The notes: a model not told the origin generated them from the sequence alone. A stretch of DNA of 38,356 nucleotides from Methylococcales bacterium (GCA_028688755.1 JAQTXN010000007.1:1-38356); one strand, 5' to 3'; counted from the first letter of the stretch, positions 10,763-22,314 are shown. Made by a program: numbers and translations.

Positions 10763-11221
10763 TTACTCAATCACAAATAACGGTTGACCGTATTCGACGG
10801 GTTCATTGTTTTCAACCAGAATTTGGGTGATTGTGCCACTTTTGTCTGCTTCGATTTGATTCAAAATCTTCATGGCTTCGATAATGCAAAGTGTTTGCCC
10901 AGCTGTGACGCTTACACCAACTTCAACAAAGGCTTTGCTGCCTGGTGATGCGCTACGATAGAACGTTCCAACCATTGGCGATTTGACAATATGACCTTTG
11001 ATTTCAGGTGCGGCGGCAATGGCTGGTGCGGCTTCTCCTACGTTAATAACGGTGGCAGGTGCAGCAACAGGAGCTGGTGCATAATGCACAGGTGCGGCAA
11101 CTGGCACATTTGAAGAATAGCGATTGATGCGAATCGATTCTTCACCTTCTTTAATTTCAATTTCAGCTAAATCGGAGTTTTGAACTAACTCGATGATTTT
11201 TTGTATTTTTCTAATATCCAT
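10763..11221 (-). CDS. accB: Acetyl-CoA carboxylase, biotin carboxyl carrier protein
   Basis: [14 protein letters not shown]-terminus, Ala/Pro-rich linker, biotinylation motif [15 protein letters not shown]. Confidence 0.96.
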   Translation of the reverse strand: MDIRKIQKIIELVQNSDLAEIEIKEGEESIRINRYSSNVPVAAPVHYAPAPVAAPATVINVGEAAPAIAAAPEIKGHIVKSPMVGTFYRSASPGSKAFVEVGVSVTAGQTLCIIEAMKILNQIEADKSGTITQILVENNEPVEYGQPLFVIE

Positions 11222-11249
11222 TTTAGGGGTCTCTTTTTTATAGTTATAG

Positions 11250-11693
11250 TTAATCTTTAGTTAAAATTCGGTGTGCTGCCTGTAAGGCTAATTCATAACC
11301 CATCGCGCCCAATCCACAAATCACACCTTGTGCGATGTCTGAGAAATACGAATGTTTGCGAAACGGCTCACGCGCATGAACATTGGATAAATGTACTTCA
11401 ATAAACGGGATTTTTGTCGCAAGTAGCGCGTCGCGTAATGCCACACTCGTATGCGTAAAAGCAGCGGGATTGATAATGATAAAATCCACGCGATTTGCGT
11501 ATGCAACGTGAATAAGTTCAATCAATTCATGTTCAGCGTTGCTTTGATGAAATGTTAAGGAATGTTGTAAAAGTTGAGCTTCTTTTTCGAGCGTGTGTTG
11601 AATGTCAGCAAGAGTTTGATTGCCATAAAGACTGGGTTCGCGTATGCCCAATAAGTTGAGATTTGGACCATTTAAGACTGTAATTATCGCCAT
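11250..11693 (-). CDS. aroQ: 3-dehydroquinate dehydratase, type II
   Basis: [62 protein letters not shown]. Confidence 0.96.
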   Translation of the reverse strand: MAIITVLNGPNLNLLGIREPSLYGNQTLADIQHTLEKEAQLLQHSLTFHQSNAEHELIELIHVAYANRVDFIIINPAAFTHTSVALRDALLATKIPFIEVHLSNVHAREPFRKHSYFSDIAQGVICGLGAMGYELALQAAHRILTKD

Positions 11694-11840
11694 TGCATTC
11701 TCTTAAATTAAGCGGGGTTAAAAACGGGCTAATTTTACCGTGTTGCGAAAGTTTGTCCAGTTTATGCACAAAATGCGTTGTGTTTACGACTTTTGGTGCT
11801 ATTTTTACGCCATTTTCAAAAACTAAGAAAAGGAAGAATT

Positions 11841-12791
11841 ATGTCACTCGTCATAACATGTTTTCAAAAATTACAAACTTGCGCTGAAACAAAAATCACG
11901 CAAATTCAAAACTGCTCCAAATTCCAACAAATTCAAGCTCTGCCTTCTTGGCAACGAAATTTAACGTGGGCAGCATTATTTTTAACTAGTCAGATTTTAG
12001 TTTTTGGTACGCTGTATTTAGTATTTGGAAAAATTGTTGTCATAGGTTTTACTGCAAGTATTTTAGCTGGACTGGCAACAGGCATTGGCGCATTACCTGC
12101 GCTTTGGTTTAAAAACATTTCGGACAATTTATTTAACAGTATGCTCGGTGGTGCAGCAGGCGTGATGCTTGCGGCAACCGCATTTTCGCTACTCGTTCCA
12201 GGTTTGGAATATGGCAATGCGATGTGGACAGGTAAAGGTATTTACATTGTTTCTTTCGGCATGATTATTGGTGCATTATTTTTGCATTATGCAGATAAAC
12301 AATTGCCGCATATTCATTTCGATAGCTTGTCAGAAACGCAATTTAATTCGCTTAAAAAAATCTGGCTGTTCATCATTGCGATTACGATTCATAACTTTCC
12401 CGAAGGAATGTCGGTGGGCGTGAGTTTTGGTGCTGATGATTTACACAATGGGTTAGTCTTATCAGGTGCAATTGCATTGCAAAACATTCCAGAAGGCTTA
12501 GCCGTTGCTTTGCCATTAGTAGGACTGGGATATAACAAATGGAAAGCCGTTGGCATTGCAACATTAACAGGTTTAGTCGAACCAATCGGCGGTTTACTCG
12601 GCATTACGATGGTGACAGTTTTTGAGCCAATTTTGCCAATCGCAATGGGTTTTGCCGCAGGCGCAATGTTGTTTGTGATTAGTGAAGAAATTATTCCCGA
12701 AACGCATTCAAAAGGACGTTCACGTTGTGCGACTTTTTCGCTAATGGGCGGTTTTATCATCATGATGATGCTTGATAACTTACTTGGTTAA
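11841..12791 (+). CDS. ZIP family divalent metal transporter
   Basis: [47 protein letters not shown] motifs. ATG at 11841 preceded by aaggaag RBS. Confidence 0.9.
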   Translation: MSLVITCFQKLQTCAETKITQIQNCSKFQQIQALPSWQRNLTWAALFLTSQILVFGTLYLVFGKIVVIGFTASILAGLATGIGALPALWFKNISDNLFNSMLGGAAGVMLAATAFSLLVPGLEYGNAMWTGKGIYIVSFGMIIGALFLHYADKQLPHIHFDSLSETQFNSLKKIWLFIIAITIHNFPEGMSVGVSFGADDLHNGLVLSGAIALQNIPEGLAVALPLVGLGYNKWKAVGIATLTGLVEPIGGLLGITMVTVFEPILPIAMGFAAGAMLFVISEEIIPETHSKGRSRCATFSLMGGFIIMMMLDNLLG

Positions 12792-12793
12792 TC

Positions 12794-13261
12794 ATGCAAA
12801 TTCATTTCATTACTGTCGGAACAAAAATGCCGAGTTGGGTGCAACAAGGCTATGACGAATATGCAAAGCGTTTGCCGCGCGAATGTGAGTTAGTTTTAAA
12901 AGAAATTCCTGCTGGCAAACGCACCAAAAATAGCGATACCGCGCGAATTATTCGCGAAGAAGGCGAGCGAATTTTGGCTGCAATTCCGCAAAACTGTCAT
13001 GTCGTGACACTCGATTTAGGTGGCAAATTGTGGTCAACGCCGCAGCTTTCACAATCGCTTGAACGCTGGCAAGGCAATGGACAACACGTTGCGTTAATTG
13101 TCGGTGGAGCCGATGGCATTGCTGATGCGGTAAAACAAATCGCAAAAGAATCGTGGTGTTTGTCGAATCTCACTTTCCCACATCCATTGGTTCGAATCGT
13201 CGTTGCCGAGCAAATTTATCGCGCGTGGAGCATTTTGCAAAATCACCCTTATCATCGTTAA
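12794..13261 (+). CDS. rlmH: 23S rRNA pseudouridine1915 N3-methyltransferase
   Basis: [36 protein letters not shown]-type motif [32 protein letters not shown]...HPYHR. Confidence 0.95.
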   Translation: MQIHFITVGTKMPSWVQQGYDEYAKRLPRECELVLKEIPAGKRTKNSDTARIIREEGERILAAIPQNCHVVTLDLGGKLWSTPQLSQSLERWQGNGQHVALIVGGADGIADAVKQIAKESWCLSNLTFPHPLVRIVVAEQIYRAWSILQNHPYHR

Positions 13262-13265
13262 ATTT

Positions 13266-14225
13266 ATGAACACACTTTTCCCAGAAATCGAACCGTTTAA
13301 CCATTTTTTCTTAAAAACCGACGGCGTGCATTCGGTCTACGTTGAACAATGCGGCAACCCAAATGGCGTGCCAGTTGTGTTTTTACACGGAGGACCTTGC
13401 TCGGGTTGCAAACCTGACCATCGCCGTTTTTTTGACCCGAATTTTTATCACATCATTTTGCTAGACCAACGCGGTTGCGGGCGTTCGCTGCCATTTGGCG
13501 AATGCGAAAACAACACGCTGTTTGATTTAATTGCCGATTTAGAACGCGTACGCGAATTTTTACGCATCGAAAAATGGTTGTTATTTGGTGGTTCATGGGG
13601 CGCGACGCTTTCACTTGCTTACGCGCAAAAACACACCGACAAAGTTTTAGGCTTAATTTTACGCGGCAGTTTTTTAGCGCGTTTGCAGGATATGCACTGG
13701 TTTTTAGGCAAACATGGCGCGTCGCTCATTTATCCCGAAATGTGGCAATACCTCGTTGATAGTATTCCGCACGGTGAACGCACAGAGGATTTGCTCGCGG
13801 ATTTATGTCGCGTTTTGTGGGGAAAAGATGAATTAGCGATTCGCCGCGTGGTAAAGGGGTGGCAAGTTTGGGGCGGACAAGTTGCACTAGGCAATCTGTT
13901 TGAATTACGCGACGAACACGTTACTGAACATGATGTTAAGCAAGTTCAAATAGAATTGCATTATGCGAAACATTCGTATTTTTTGGCAGAGAATGAACTG
14001 CTAGAACATTGCGAAAAATTAAAACATTTGCCCGTGACAATTATTCACGGACGCAATGATTTAGTTTGTCCAATCGAAGCAGGCTACAAATTGCATCACG
14101 CATTGCCGCAATCTAAATTTGTCGTGTTACCAAATTCAGGACATATCGCGCAAGGTGACGAAATGATTGATGCGCTGGTTAGCGCAACGATTGATTTTCA
14201 AGCAAAAGATTTCTCAGATTTCTAA
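13266..14225 (+). CDS. pip: Proline iminopeptidase (alpha/beta hydrolase)
   Basis: VFLHGGPCSGCKPDHRRFFDP, LLDQRGCGRS, LFGGSWGATLSLAYAQ, IIHGRNDLVCP, NSGH. Start at ATG 13266 rather than the ORF-track start. Confidence 0.92.
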   Translation: MNTLFPEIEPFNHFFLKTDGVHSVYVEQCGNPNGVPVVFLHGGPCSGCKPDHRRFFDPNFYHIILLDQRGCGRSLPFGECENNTLFDLIADLERVREFLRIEKWLLFGGSWGATLSLAYAQKHTDKVLGLILRGSFLARLQDMHWFLGKHGASLIYPEMWQYLVDSIPHGERTEDLLADLCRVLWGKDELAIRRVVKGWQVWGGQVALGNLFELRDEHVTEHDVKQVQIELHYAKHSYFLAENELLEHCEKLKHLPVTIIHGRNDLVCPIEAGYKLHHALPQSKFVVLPNSGHIAQGDEMIDALVSATIDFQAKDFSDF

Positions 14226-14303
14226 CTTGAATTCGTAAATGGTAGAATCCGCGCGTGTGAATTTTCACACATTCAATTTTTATTCACTTTTTAAGAGAAC
14301 ATC

Positions 14304-14756
14304 ATGGCTGAACAAGCAGAAAAACAATTCGCAATTCAAAAAATTTATACCAAAGATATTTCGTTCGAAACACCTAATTCACCACAAGTTTTTGTTGAAA
14401 AATGGGAACCCAATGTTGATTTCAATTTAGCAACCAACGTTCAACAATTGGATGAAAATTTAGCGGAAGTAGCGATTAAATTAACGATTACCGTCAAAAG
14501 TGGCGAAGTGGTCGCGTATTTAGTTGAAGTCACGCAAGCTGGAATTTTCGTGTTATCAGGTTTCACCGAACAAGAAATGGGCGGCATGGTAGGCAGTTTC
14601 TGCCCTAACATTTTGTTCCCTTACGCTCGCGAAGTCGTTTCAGATTTAGTCGCAAAAGGCGGTTTCCCACAATTTATTCTTGCACCTGTTAATTTTGACG
14701 CGCTTTATGCTCAACATTTGCAATCGCAAGCTCCTAGTTCAGAAGCGATTAACTAA
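14304..14756 (+). CDS. secB: Protein-export chaperone SecB
   Basis: FAIQKIYTKDISFETPNSPQVF, EVTQAGIFVLSG, NILFPYAREVVSDLVAKGGFPQFILAPVNFDALY. Confidence 0.96.
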   Translation: MAEQAEKQFAIQKIYTKDISFETPNSPQVFVEKWEPNVDFNLATNVQQLDENLAEVAIKLTITVKSGEVVAYLVEVTQAGIFVLSGFTEQEMGGMVGSFCPNILFPYAREVVSDLVAKGGFPQFILAPVNFDALYAQHLQSQAPSSEAIN

Positions 14757-14759
14757 AAA

Positions 14760-15755
14760 ATGACCAACAAAATAGCGGTACTTGGCGCAGGGTCTTGGGG
14801 AACGGCATTAGCCATGTTGGCAGCTCGAAATGGCTGTCAAACGCTATTGTGGGGACATCATCCCGCGCACATTGAAAACCTAAAACGCGACCGAGAAAAT
14901 CACCGATATTTGCCAAATTTGCCATTTAATGACAATTTGCAATTGACCTCAGATTTAGCCGAAGTCGCGGCATTTAGTGATTTAATTTTGGTGTCCGTTC
15001 CCTCGCACGCCTTTAAAGATACATTGCAAAAATTAAAACCGCTCGTTTCGCCCAACGTAAAAATTGCGTGGGCAACCAAAGGTTTTAATAAAGAAAATGG
15101 CGGTTTGTTGCATGAAATTGTGGCGGAAGTTTTTAGTTCAGAAACACCCGCCGCCTTAGTTTCAGGGCCGAGTTTTGCAAAAGAAGTGGCGGCTGATTTG
15201 CCAACGGCGATTGCAATTGCTTCGACTCACGCCGATTTTGCCGCGCAACTTGCCACCATTTTGCACAGCGATCGTTTTCGCGCTTATACAAACAGTGATT
15301 TGATTGGCGTTGAAGTGGGCGGTGCAATTAAAAATGTGATGGCAATTGCGGCTGGAATTGCCGACGGATTAGGTTTTGGCGCAAACACTCGCGCGGCGTT
15401 GATTACACGCGGAATGAGCGAAATTATTCGTTTAGGCGTGCAACTCGGCGGCAAGCAAGATACGTTTATGGGATTAGCGGGGCTAGGCGATTTACTTTTA
15501 ACTTGCACCGACAACCAATCTCGCAATCGTCGTTTTGGTTTAGCGTTGGGACAAGGCAAAACTTGCGAAGAAGCAAAAGCTGAAATTGGACAAGAAATTG
15601 AAGGCGTTTCGGCAGCAAAACAAACCTATTTGCTCGCTCAAAAATTTGGTATTGAAATGCCGATTACGGAGCAAACTTACAAAGTGCTTTACGAAGGATT
15701 AGACCCGCGTGAAGCGGTGCAAAATCTACTTGCACGCGAGCCAAAAGCAGAATAA
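14760..15755 (+). CDS. gpsA: Glycerol-3-phosphate dehydrogenase [NAD(P)+]
   Basis: VLGAGSWGTALAMLAARNG, SGPSFAKEVAADLPTA, GVEVGGAIKNVMAIAAGIADGLGFGANTRAALITRG. Confidence 0.96.
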   Translation: MTNKIAVLGAGSWGTALAMLAARNGCQTLLWGHHPAHIENLKRDRENHRYLPNLPFNDNLQLTSDLAEVAAFSDLILVSVPSHAFKDTLQKLKPLVSPNVKIAWATKGFNKENGGLLHEIVAEVFSSETPAALVSGPSFAKEVAADLPTAIAIASTHADFAAQLATILHSDRFRAYTNSDLIGVEVGGAIKNVMAIAAGIADGLGFGANTRAALITRGMSEIIRLGVQLGGKQDTFMGLAGLGDLLLTCTDNQSRNRRFGLALGQGKTCEEAKAEIGQEIEGVSAAKQTYLLAQKFGIEMPITEQTYKVLYEGLDPREAVQNLLAREPKAE

Positions 15756-15777
15756 TTTTTTGACAAGGCGATGGCGG

Positions 15778-16731
15778 TTAATCTGCCATCGTCATTGCCA
15801 TGACCGCCATTCGCACCGCAACACCATTGCTAACTTGTTGCAAAATTACCGATTGTTTCCCATCTGCCACTTTTGAATCAATTTCCACACCGCGATTTAT
15901 CGGGCCTGGGTGCATGACGATGGCATCAGGTTTTGCGAGTTTCAATTTTTCTTCCGTTAGCCCAAAGCAATTAAAATACTCGCTTTCACTGGGCAATAAT
16001 GCACTAGTCATCCGTTCTTTTTGCAACCGCAACATAATCACCACGTCAATGTCTTGTAATCCTTCGTTCAAATCGTGTGAAACCGTCACGCCAAGCGATT
16101 CAATTTCAGCAGGCAATAATGTTTTTGGGGCAATCACACGGACTTCTTTTGCACCTAAAATGTTCAGCGCATGGATTTCTGAACGCGCCACGCGCGAATG
16201 CAAAATATCGCCAATAATCGCAACCCGAAGCCCTGAAAAATCTTTTTTTAACTTCCGAATGGTGAACATATCGAGCATGGCTTGTGTCGGATGGGCGTGT
16301 TGCCCGTCGCCTGCGTTAATCACGCTAATGTGCGGTGCAGTTTGCTGGGCAATAAAATGAGCTGCACCACTGACTGCATGACGAACCACAAAACCATCGA
16401 CAAACATGGCTTCTAAATTACGAATCGTGTCGAGCAAACTTTCGCCTTTCGACGTGGCTGACGTGGCAATGTTCATATTGACCACTTCCGCACCCAAATG
16501 TTTGGCGGCAAGCTCAAACGTCGTGCGGGTTCGAGTGCTATTTTCAAAAAATAAATTTACGACGGTTTTATCTTTGAGCAGCGGCACGGATTTAATTTTT
16601 GCCTGCGCCCCCGAATAATCCAAAAACGTTTCGGCTTTATCTAAAATTTGAGTAAGCAGCCCTGCGCTCAAACCTTCAGGGGTTAAGAAATGTTTGAGTT
16701 TGTTTTCAGCGGTCAATTGTAAATTTGTCAT
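15778..16731 (-). CDS. pyrB: Aspartate carbamoyltransferase catalytic subunit
   Basis: [49 protein letters not shown]. Start ATG 16731 (MTNLQL). Confidence 0.96.
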   Translation of the reverse strand: MTNLQLTAENKLKHFLTPEGLSAGLLTQILDKAETFLDYSGAQAKIKSVPLLKDKTVVNLFFENSTRTRTTFELAAKHLGAEVVNMNIATSATSKGESLLDTIRNLEAMFVDGFVVRHAVSGAAHFIAQQTAPHISVINAGDGQHAHPTQAMLDMFTIRKLKKDFSGLRVAIIGDILHSRVARSEIHALNILGAKEVRVIAPKTLLPAEIESLGVTVSHDLNEGLQDIDVVIMLRLQKERMTSALLPSESEYFNCFGLTEEKLKLAKPDAIVMHPGPINRGVEIDSKVADGKQSVILQQVSNGVAVRMAVMAMTMAD

Positions 16732-16738
16732 TGTTTTT

Positions 16739-17599
16739 TCAACCAAAATATAAAGTGTTCAATCTATCGCCCCACAATAGCGCGATAAAACCTGCTACCG
16801 CTAAGTAAGGGCCAAATGGAATCGGCGTTTCGCGTTGTTGTTTATTCAGTGAAATCAGCGTTAAACCAAGTGTCGCGCCAACAAGTGATGAAAGTAAAAT
16901 AATCAATCCCAAATACTGCCAACCGAGCCACGCACCAAGCATCGCCAGCAATTTAAAATCGCCCTGCCCCATGCCTTCTTTGCCTGTGAATAATTTGAAA
17001 CCATGATACACCGACCACAACAATAAATAGCCTGCTGCTGCACCGATAATGCTGGTTTGACTGTCAGTAAACACGTTAAATAAACTTAAAAGTAAACCTA
17101 GCCAAAGCGTTGGAAAAATAATCACATCGGGCAATAATTGATGGTCTAAATCGATACCACTCAGTGCAATCAACGTCCATGTTAAAACCAAACCTGCGGC
17201 AGCTTGCTGACTAAAACCAAAATGCCACGCAACACTCATCGATAAAACCGCTGTTAATAATTCAACAATCGGATAACGCGCTGAAATGGGATTTTTGCAC
17301 GTTGCACATTTTCCACGCAGCCACAAATAACTTAAAACGGGAACGTTATGACGCGCCAAAATCGGTGTTTTGCAATGCGGACAGGTTGATTTTGGCAACG
17401 CTAAATTAAATGTTTCGCCCTGTTCTGAGTTTTCAAGTTTCAAATACTCTAAACAGTCACTACGCCATTGCCGCTGCATCATAATCGGCAAACGATAAAT
17501 CACCACATTTAAAAAACTACCCACCAATAAACCCACTACGCCCATCAAAATGATGAACGGTACGGGCTGCGTTAAATCTTGAAAAATTGTGTAATTCAC
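16739..17599 (-). CDS. pilD: Type IV prepilin peptidase / N-methyltransferase
   Basis: [50 protein letters not shown] (two CxxC), [17 protein letters not shown] (GxGD). Confidence 0.94.
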   Translation of the reverse strand: MNYTIFQDLTQPVPFIILMGVVGLLVGSFLNVVIYRLPIMMQRQWRSDCLEYLKLENSEQGETFNLALPKSTCPHCKTPILARHNVPVLSYLWLRGKCATCKNPISARYPIVELLTAVLSMSVAWHFGFSQQAAAGLVLTWTLIALSGIDLDHQLLPDVIIFPTLWLGLLLSLFNVFTDSQTSIIGAAAGYLLLWSVYHGFKLFTGKEGMGQGDFKLLAMLGAWLGWQYLGLIILLSSLVGATLGLTLISLNKQQRETPIPFGPYLAVAGFIALLWGDRLNTLYFG

Positions 17600-17624
17600 T
17601 TGTGCCTCTTGTTAATTAAATCGC

Positions 17625-19412
17625 TTACTGCCCGCGCAAAAAGAATTTATCGAGTTCTTGCGTCGATAAACTCACCCACGTTGGGCGACCATGATTACAT
17701 TGTCCACCACGTTCCGTTTGCTCTAATTCACGCAACAGTGCATTCATTTCATCTTGCGTTAAAACGCGATGCGCCCGAACGCTACCGTAACATGCCATTT
17801 TCGCTAACACATCGTTATATTCACTTTGAATACGGTAACTGTCTTCGTTTTCAATCAAATCCGAAAGCACGTCACGCACCAATTGTTCACCATTTCCATT
17901 TTGCAACAACGCAGGTTGGGCGCGAAGTAGCAATGTTTCTTCACCAATGCGATTTAAGTCAAAACCGAGTTGCGCGAAAAAATGCGTGGAATCTTCGGCA
18001 ATTTCCGCTTCAGATTTTGTGACGGTTATTTTTATTGGCAAAAGTAACGGTTGCATTGCCACGCTACCTTGCGCGTATTGTTGTTTTAATTTTTCGAAGG
18101 TAATGCGTTCATGCGCGGCATGAGTATCAACCATCACCATACCCGTTGCCGTTTCAGACAAAATATAAATGCCGTGCAAATGCGCGATGGCATAGCCTAA
18201 AACCATTGCATTCGGATTGGTATCAAACGTTTCTGTATTTTCACGCGGCAAAGCAGTGTTTGGCTGAAAAAATTCAGTTTGAAAACGCGGTGTTTCTGAA
18301 AGTTCTAGCGATTGTTGCAACGGTGGACTGTCTAAAAACTCAAATTTGGGCGAATTTTCAACGTCGAAATTTGGGGAAAAACTCGAATAAGTTGAAATAG
18401 TCGGACGTACATTCGCTAACGCACGTTTGATACACGACAAAATAAAATCATGCACCGCGCGAGGTTCGCGAAAACGCACCTCTAATTTTGCAGGATGTGC
18501 GTTGACATCGACTTCTTCGGGCGCAAGCGTTAAATACAACACAAAAATCGGCTGCCGACCTGAAAAAAGTACGTCTGAATACGCTTGTTTTATGGCATGA
18601 GAAACCGATTTATCTTTCACTAATCGCCCATTGACATAAAAAAACTGCATATCGGTTTGACTACGCGAAAACGTCGGCAAGCTAATCCAACCTTCAAGCG
18701 TAAAACCTGATACTTCAAAATCCAGCCGCAGCGCATTGTCGATAAAATTTGCACCACAAATCGCCGCAACACGCTGCTCTTGCTCGATTAAATCAAAAGC
18801 GGGGGCGACTTTGAAAATTTCTTTTTGTTGATGAAACAATGCAAAACCGAGTTCAAAACGACTTAACACCATGCGTTTCACAGCGGTTTCAATGTGGGCA
18901 AATTCCGTTTTTTCGCTTTTCAAAAATTTGCGCCGTGCGGGTGTGTTATAAAACAAATCACGCACTTCAACCGTTGTCCCTTTTGGATGTGGTGCAGGCT
19001 GAATGTCAAAAAATTGTTCTGCTCCATCGCTGCGAACCGACCAGCCATGCGGTGCATTTTCGATGCTGGAGGTGAGCGTTAATTTTGCGACGGAACTCAT
19101 ACTCGCTAATGCTTCGCCACGAAATCCCATGCTGGTAACGTGTTCTAAATCATCGAGCGTTGCAATTTTGCTCGTTGCATGGCGCGAAAGAGCAAGTGGC
19201 AAATCATCTTTTTCAATGCCAATCCCGTCGTCGCACACTCGAATTAAACGCAAACCGCCTTGTTCAATGTGAATGGTGATTTGTGTTGCTTGCGCGTCAA
19301 AACAGTTTTCGACTAATTCTTTGACAATTGACGCAGGGCGTTCAATGACTTCGCCTGCGGCGATTTGATTAACGAGTTGGGGCGGTAAAACATGAATATG
19401 AGCGTTTGGCAT
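17625..19412 (-). CDS. mutL: DNA mismatch repair protein MutL
   Basis: LPPQLVNQIAAGEVIERPASIVKELVENCFDA, DDGIGI, TSMGFRGEALASMSSV, DLFYNTPARRKF; C-terminal HAAHERI...CNHGRPT. Confidence 0.97.
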   Translation of the reverse strand: MPNAHIHVLPPQLVNQIAAGEVIERPASIVKELVENCFDAQATQITIHIEQGGLRLIRVCDDGIGIEKDDLPLALSRHATSKIATLDDLEHVTSMGFRGEALASMSSVAKLTLTSSIENAPHGWSVRSDGAEQFFDIQPAPHPKGTTVEVRDLFYNTPARRKFLKSEKTEFAHIETAVKRMVLSRFELGFALFHQQKEIFKVAPAFDLIEQEQRVAAICGANFIDNALRLDFEVSGFTLEGWISLPTFSRSQTDMQFFYVNGRLVKDKSVSHAIKQAYSDVLFSGRQPIFVLYLTLAPEEVDVNAHPAKLEVRFREPRAVHDFILSCIKRALANVRPTISTYSSFSPNFDVENSPKFEFLDSPPLQQSLELSETPRFQTEFFQPNTALPRENTETFDTNPNAMVLGYAIAHLHGIYILSETATGMVMVDTHAAHERITFEKLKQQYAQGSVAMQPLLLPIKITVTKSEAEIAEDSTHFFAQLGFDLNRIGEETLLLRAQPALLQNGNGEQLVRDVLSDLIENEDSYRIQSEYNDVLAKMACYGSVRAHRVLTQDEMNALLRELEQTERGGQCNHGRPTWVSLSTQELDKFFLRGQ

Positions 19413-19632
19413 TGAAAACGTAGTTAAGATGGCTTGTGGGTTTATTATCGTGCGTTTAAGCGATTATGCAAAATCGCACAAATTATAAAATAATCCAGCA
19501 ACCGAAAGTTCAAACGCTATAATTCCAGTCCGTAACGGTTGTGTCACAATAGCTACGGCGTTACCCTTAACGCAGTTGACACACAAAACTGCTAGGCTTT
19601 CGTAATCATTTTTTACCTTTTCGGAGTTTGTT

Positions 19633-22314
19633 ATGGGACCACATTATCTAAATCGTTTTTTCACCCCAAAATCAGTGGCTATCGTCGGCGCATCAGAACG
19701 CCCTGAAAGCGTGGGTTATCGATTATTACTCAATATGCAAGAAGCCGAATTTAAAGGTGGCTTGTATCCTGTCAACAATAAACGCGAACAAATTTTAGGG
19801 CTAAAAGCCTACCCCGATTTAAATTCTGTGCCTGAAGATTTGGATTTGGTTGTCATTTCAACACCTGCACCAACCGTGCCTGCTGTGATGCGTCAATGTG
19901 GTGAAAAAGGCGTGAATTCGGTGATTATTATCACGGCTGGTTTTGGTGAATTAGGTGAAGAAGGTCATCGCCTGCAACAAGAAGTGTTAGATATTGCACA
20001 CCGCTACAGTATTCGCATTATTGGCCCTAACTGTTTAGGTGTGGCGCGTCCCAGTGGATTTTTAAACGCCACGTTTGGTGATGGAGTTATTCAAGATGGT
20101 AATTTGGCGTTACTTTCACAATCTGGCGCAGTTTGTACCGCCATTTTGGACTGGGCAAAATCACAAGACATTGGTTTTTCAACCGTCGTTTCAATGGGCG
20201 GTGCGGCGGATATTGATTTCGGTGAAGTGTTAGATTATTTGGCAACCGATACCAAAACCACAGGCATTTTGATGTATGTCGAAGGCGTTCGCGATGCACG
20301 ACGTTTTTTAAGTGGTTTAAAAGCGGCTGCGCGTTTAAAACCTGTGGTGTTAATTAAATCAGGTCGTCACGAAGCGGGTATCAAAGCCGCTATGTCGCAC
20401 ACGGGCGCAATGGTTGGTGGTGATAACGTCTTTAATGCCGCAATTGCAAGAGCGGGCGTGGTGCGCGTTTATAGCATTTCAGAATTATTCTCGGCGGCGC
20501 GAGTTTTAGCGAATAATTACGAAGTCACGCAAGACCGTTTGGCGATTATCACCAACGCAGGTGGCCCTGGTGTAATGAGTACCGATCGTGCTGAAGATGT
20601 TGGAATCAGAATGGCGGAACTCAGCGAAGAAAGTTTGCACGCGCTGAATGAAGTGTTGCCTGTTCATTGGTCACACGCAAACCCCGTTGATATTTTAGGC
20701 GATGCGACTTCTGAACGTTATAAACAGTCGCTCGATATTTGTTTAAAAGATGACAACATCGACGGTGTACTTGCGATTTTAACGCCGCAAGCCATGACGA
20801 ACCCGACCGAAGTAGCTGAATTCATTATTGAAGGCGCAAAACACAGCAAAAAACCTGTTTTAGCCGCATGGACAGGTGGCGCAAAAGTTGAAGAAGGTCG
20901 CAAGTTGTTTGCAAATAGCAACGTGGCGCATTTCAATACGCCTGAAGTGGCTGTTGATGCCTTTGGCTTTTTAGCCAATTACGCACAAAACCAAATTTTA
21001 CTCAAACAAATCCCCTCGCCTTCTGATGAACGTCCGCTTCCAGATGTTGCAGGCGCACGTTTGATTATTGAACGTGTTTTAGCCGAAGGTCGTGATGTTT
21101 TAACTGCCCAAGAAGCGAAAGCGATTCTCGCGGCGTTCCATATTCCAGTGAACCAAACCGTTAAAGTCACCAGCGCAAAAGACGCGATGATTGCCGCAGA
21201 AACCTTGCGTTTCCCTGTGGTGTTAAAAATCAATATGCCTGAATTTAGCCACAAATCGGACATCGGCGGCGTGCGTTTGAATATCGGTAGTGTCGAAGAA
21301 ATTTCGCGCCATTTCAGCGAAATGGAACACACGATTAAAAGCAAATATCCCGAAATCAAGGAAGTCGGCATGACCGTTGAAGGCATGTTCAAATCTGATA
21401 GCGGGCGCGAATTGATGATTGGTGTGGTGCGCGACCCTGTGTTTGGCCCAGCGATTAGTTTTGGTTTGGGCGGCACAATGGTGGAAATTCTTAAAGACAA
21501 CGCTGTTGCCTTGCCACCGCTGAATGCTTATATGGTTGAGCAAATGATTTCAAAAACCAAAGCGGCGAAGTATTTGCAAAAATTCCGTAATTTGCCAGAA
21601 GCCAATAAACAAGCCTTGGTTGATGTACTGCTAAACATTTCAGAAATGGTGAGCGAATTGCCTGAAATTTTAGAACTCGACATTAACCCATTGATTGTTG
21701 ATGCACATGGCGCAATTGCCGTGGATGCGCGAATTAAAGCACAAAGCTCGCATCAACTCAGTCGCTACGCGCACATGGCAATTCATCCGTATCCGCACGA
21801 ACTCACGCAACGCTATTTAACGGCGAGCGGTGCAAATGTCACGATTCGTCCGATTCGTCCTGAAGACGCGAAAATGGAAAAAGATTTTGTTAGCCGTTTG
21901 TCAGAAAAAACAAAATACTTCCGTTATCACCAAGCGTTGCAAGAACTCACGCCTGAAATGTTGGTGCGTTTTACCCAAATCGATTACGACAAAGAAATGG
22001 CGTTTGTTGCCGTGTCTGACGAGCCAACCATGCCAGATGAATTAGGTGTTGGACGTTACAGCGTCAATCCTGACGGGACTTCGGTTGAATTTGCAATTGT
22101 CGTTGCGGACGATTGCCAACGTTTAGGTATCGGTTCAAAACTCATGCGGACGTTGATGCAAACGGCAAAAGATAAAGGGATGTTGTTCTTTGAAGCTGAA
22201 GTATTAAAAGACAACGAACCTACGCTCGAAATGCTGAAAAAACTCGGTTTCAGTATTGAATCAATTGCGAGCAAAGACGACGTTGTTCGCGCAATAAAAG
22301 ATTTACGTCAATAA
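19633..22314 (+). CDS. Acyl-CoA synthetase (ADP-forming)-like protein fused to GNAT acetyltransferase (Pat/PatZ-type protein lysine acetyltransferase)
   Basis: CoA-binding domain (FTPKSVAIVGASERPESVGYRLL), succinyl-CoA ligase-like region (IGPNCLGVARP), ATP-grasp (VVLKINMPEFSHKSDIGGVRLN), C-terminal GNAT (RPIRPEDAKMEKDFVSRLSEKTKYFRYHQ...DDCQRLGIGSKLMRTLMQTAKDKGM). Confidence 0.9.
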   Translation: MGPHYLNRFFTPKSVAIVGASERPESVGYRLLLNMQEAEFKGGLYPVNNKREQILGLKAYPDLNSVPEDLDLVVISTPAPTVPAVMRQCGEKGVNSVIIITAGFGELGEEGHRLQQEVLDIAHRYSIRIIGPNCLGVARPSGFLNATFGDGVIQDGNLALLSQSGAVCTAILDWAKSQDIGFSTVVSMGGAADIDFGEVLDYLATDTKTTGILMYVEGVRDARRFLSGLKAAARLKPVVLIKSGRHEAGIKAAMSHTGAMVGGDNVFNAAIARAGVVRVYSISELFSAARVLANNYEVTQDRLAIITNAGGPGVMSTDRAEDVGIRMAELSEESLHALNEVLPVHWSHANPVDILGDATSERYKQSLDICLKDDNIDGVLAILTPQAMTNPTEVAEFIIEGAKHSKKPVLAAWTGGAKVEEGRKLFANSNVAHFNTPEVAVDAFGFLANYAQNQILLKQIPSPSDERPLPDVAGARLIIERVLAEGRDVLTAQEAKAILAAFHIPVNQTVKVTSAKDAMIAAETLRFPVVLKINMPEFSHKSDIGGVRLNIGSVEEISRHFSEMEHTIKSKYPEIKEVGMTVEGMFKSDSGRELMIGVVRDPVFGPAISFGLGGTMVEILKDNAVALPPLNAYMVEQMISKTKAAKYLQKFRNLPEANKQALVDVLLNISEMVSELPEILELDINPLIVDAHGAIAVDARIKAQSSHQLSRYAHMAIHPYPHELTQRYLTASGANVTIRPIRPEDAKMEKDFVSRLSEKTKYFRYHQALQELTPEMLVRFTQIDYDKEMAFVAVSDEPTMPDELGVGRYSVNPDGTSVEFAIVVADDCQRLGIGSKLMRTLMQTAKDKGMLFFEAEVLKDNEPTLEMLKKLGFSIESIASKDDVVRAIKDLRQ

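Noticed and set aside
9408-11693. aroQ-accB-accC-prmA cluster as a possible novel operon
   Set aside because: This order is a well-known conserved arrangement in gammaproteobacteria.
15800-16360. 186-aa plus-strand ORF opposite pyrB
   Set aside because: Antisense shadow of a conserved housekeeping gene; composition is not protein-like.
20979-21500. 173-aa minus-strand ORF opposite the Pat-like gene
   Set aside because: Antisense to a highly conserved ATP-grasp region; no independent evidence.
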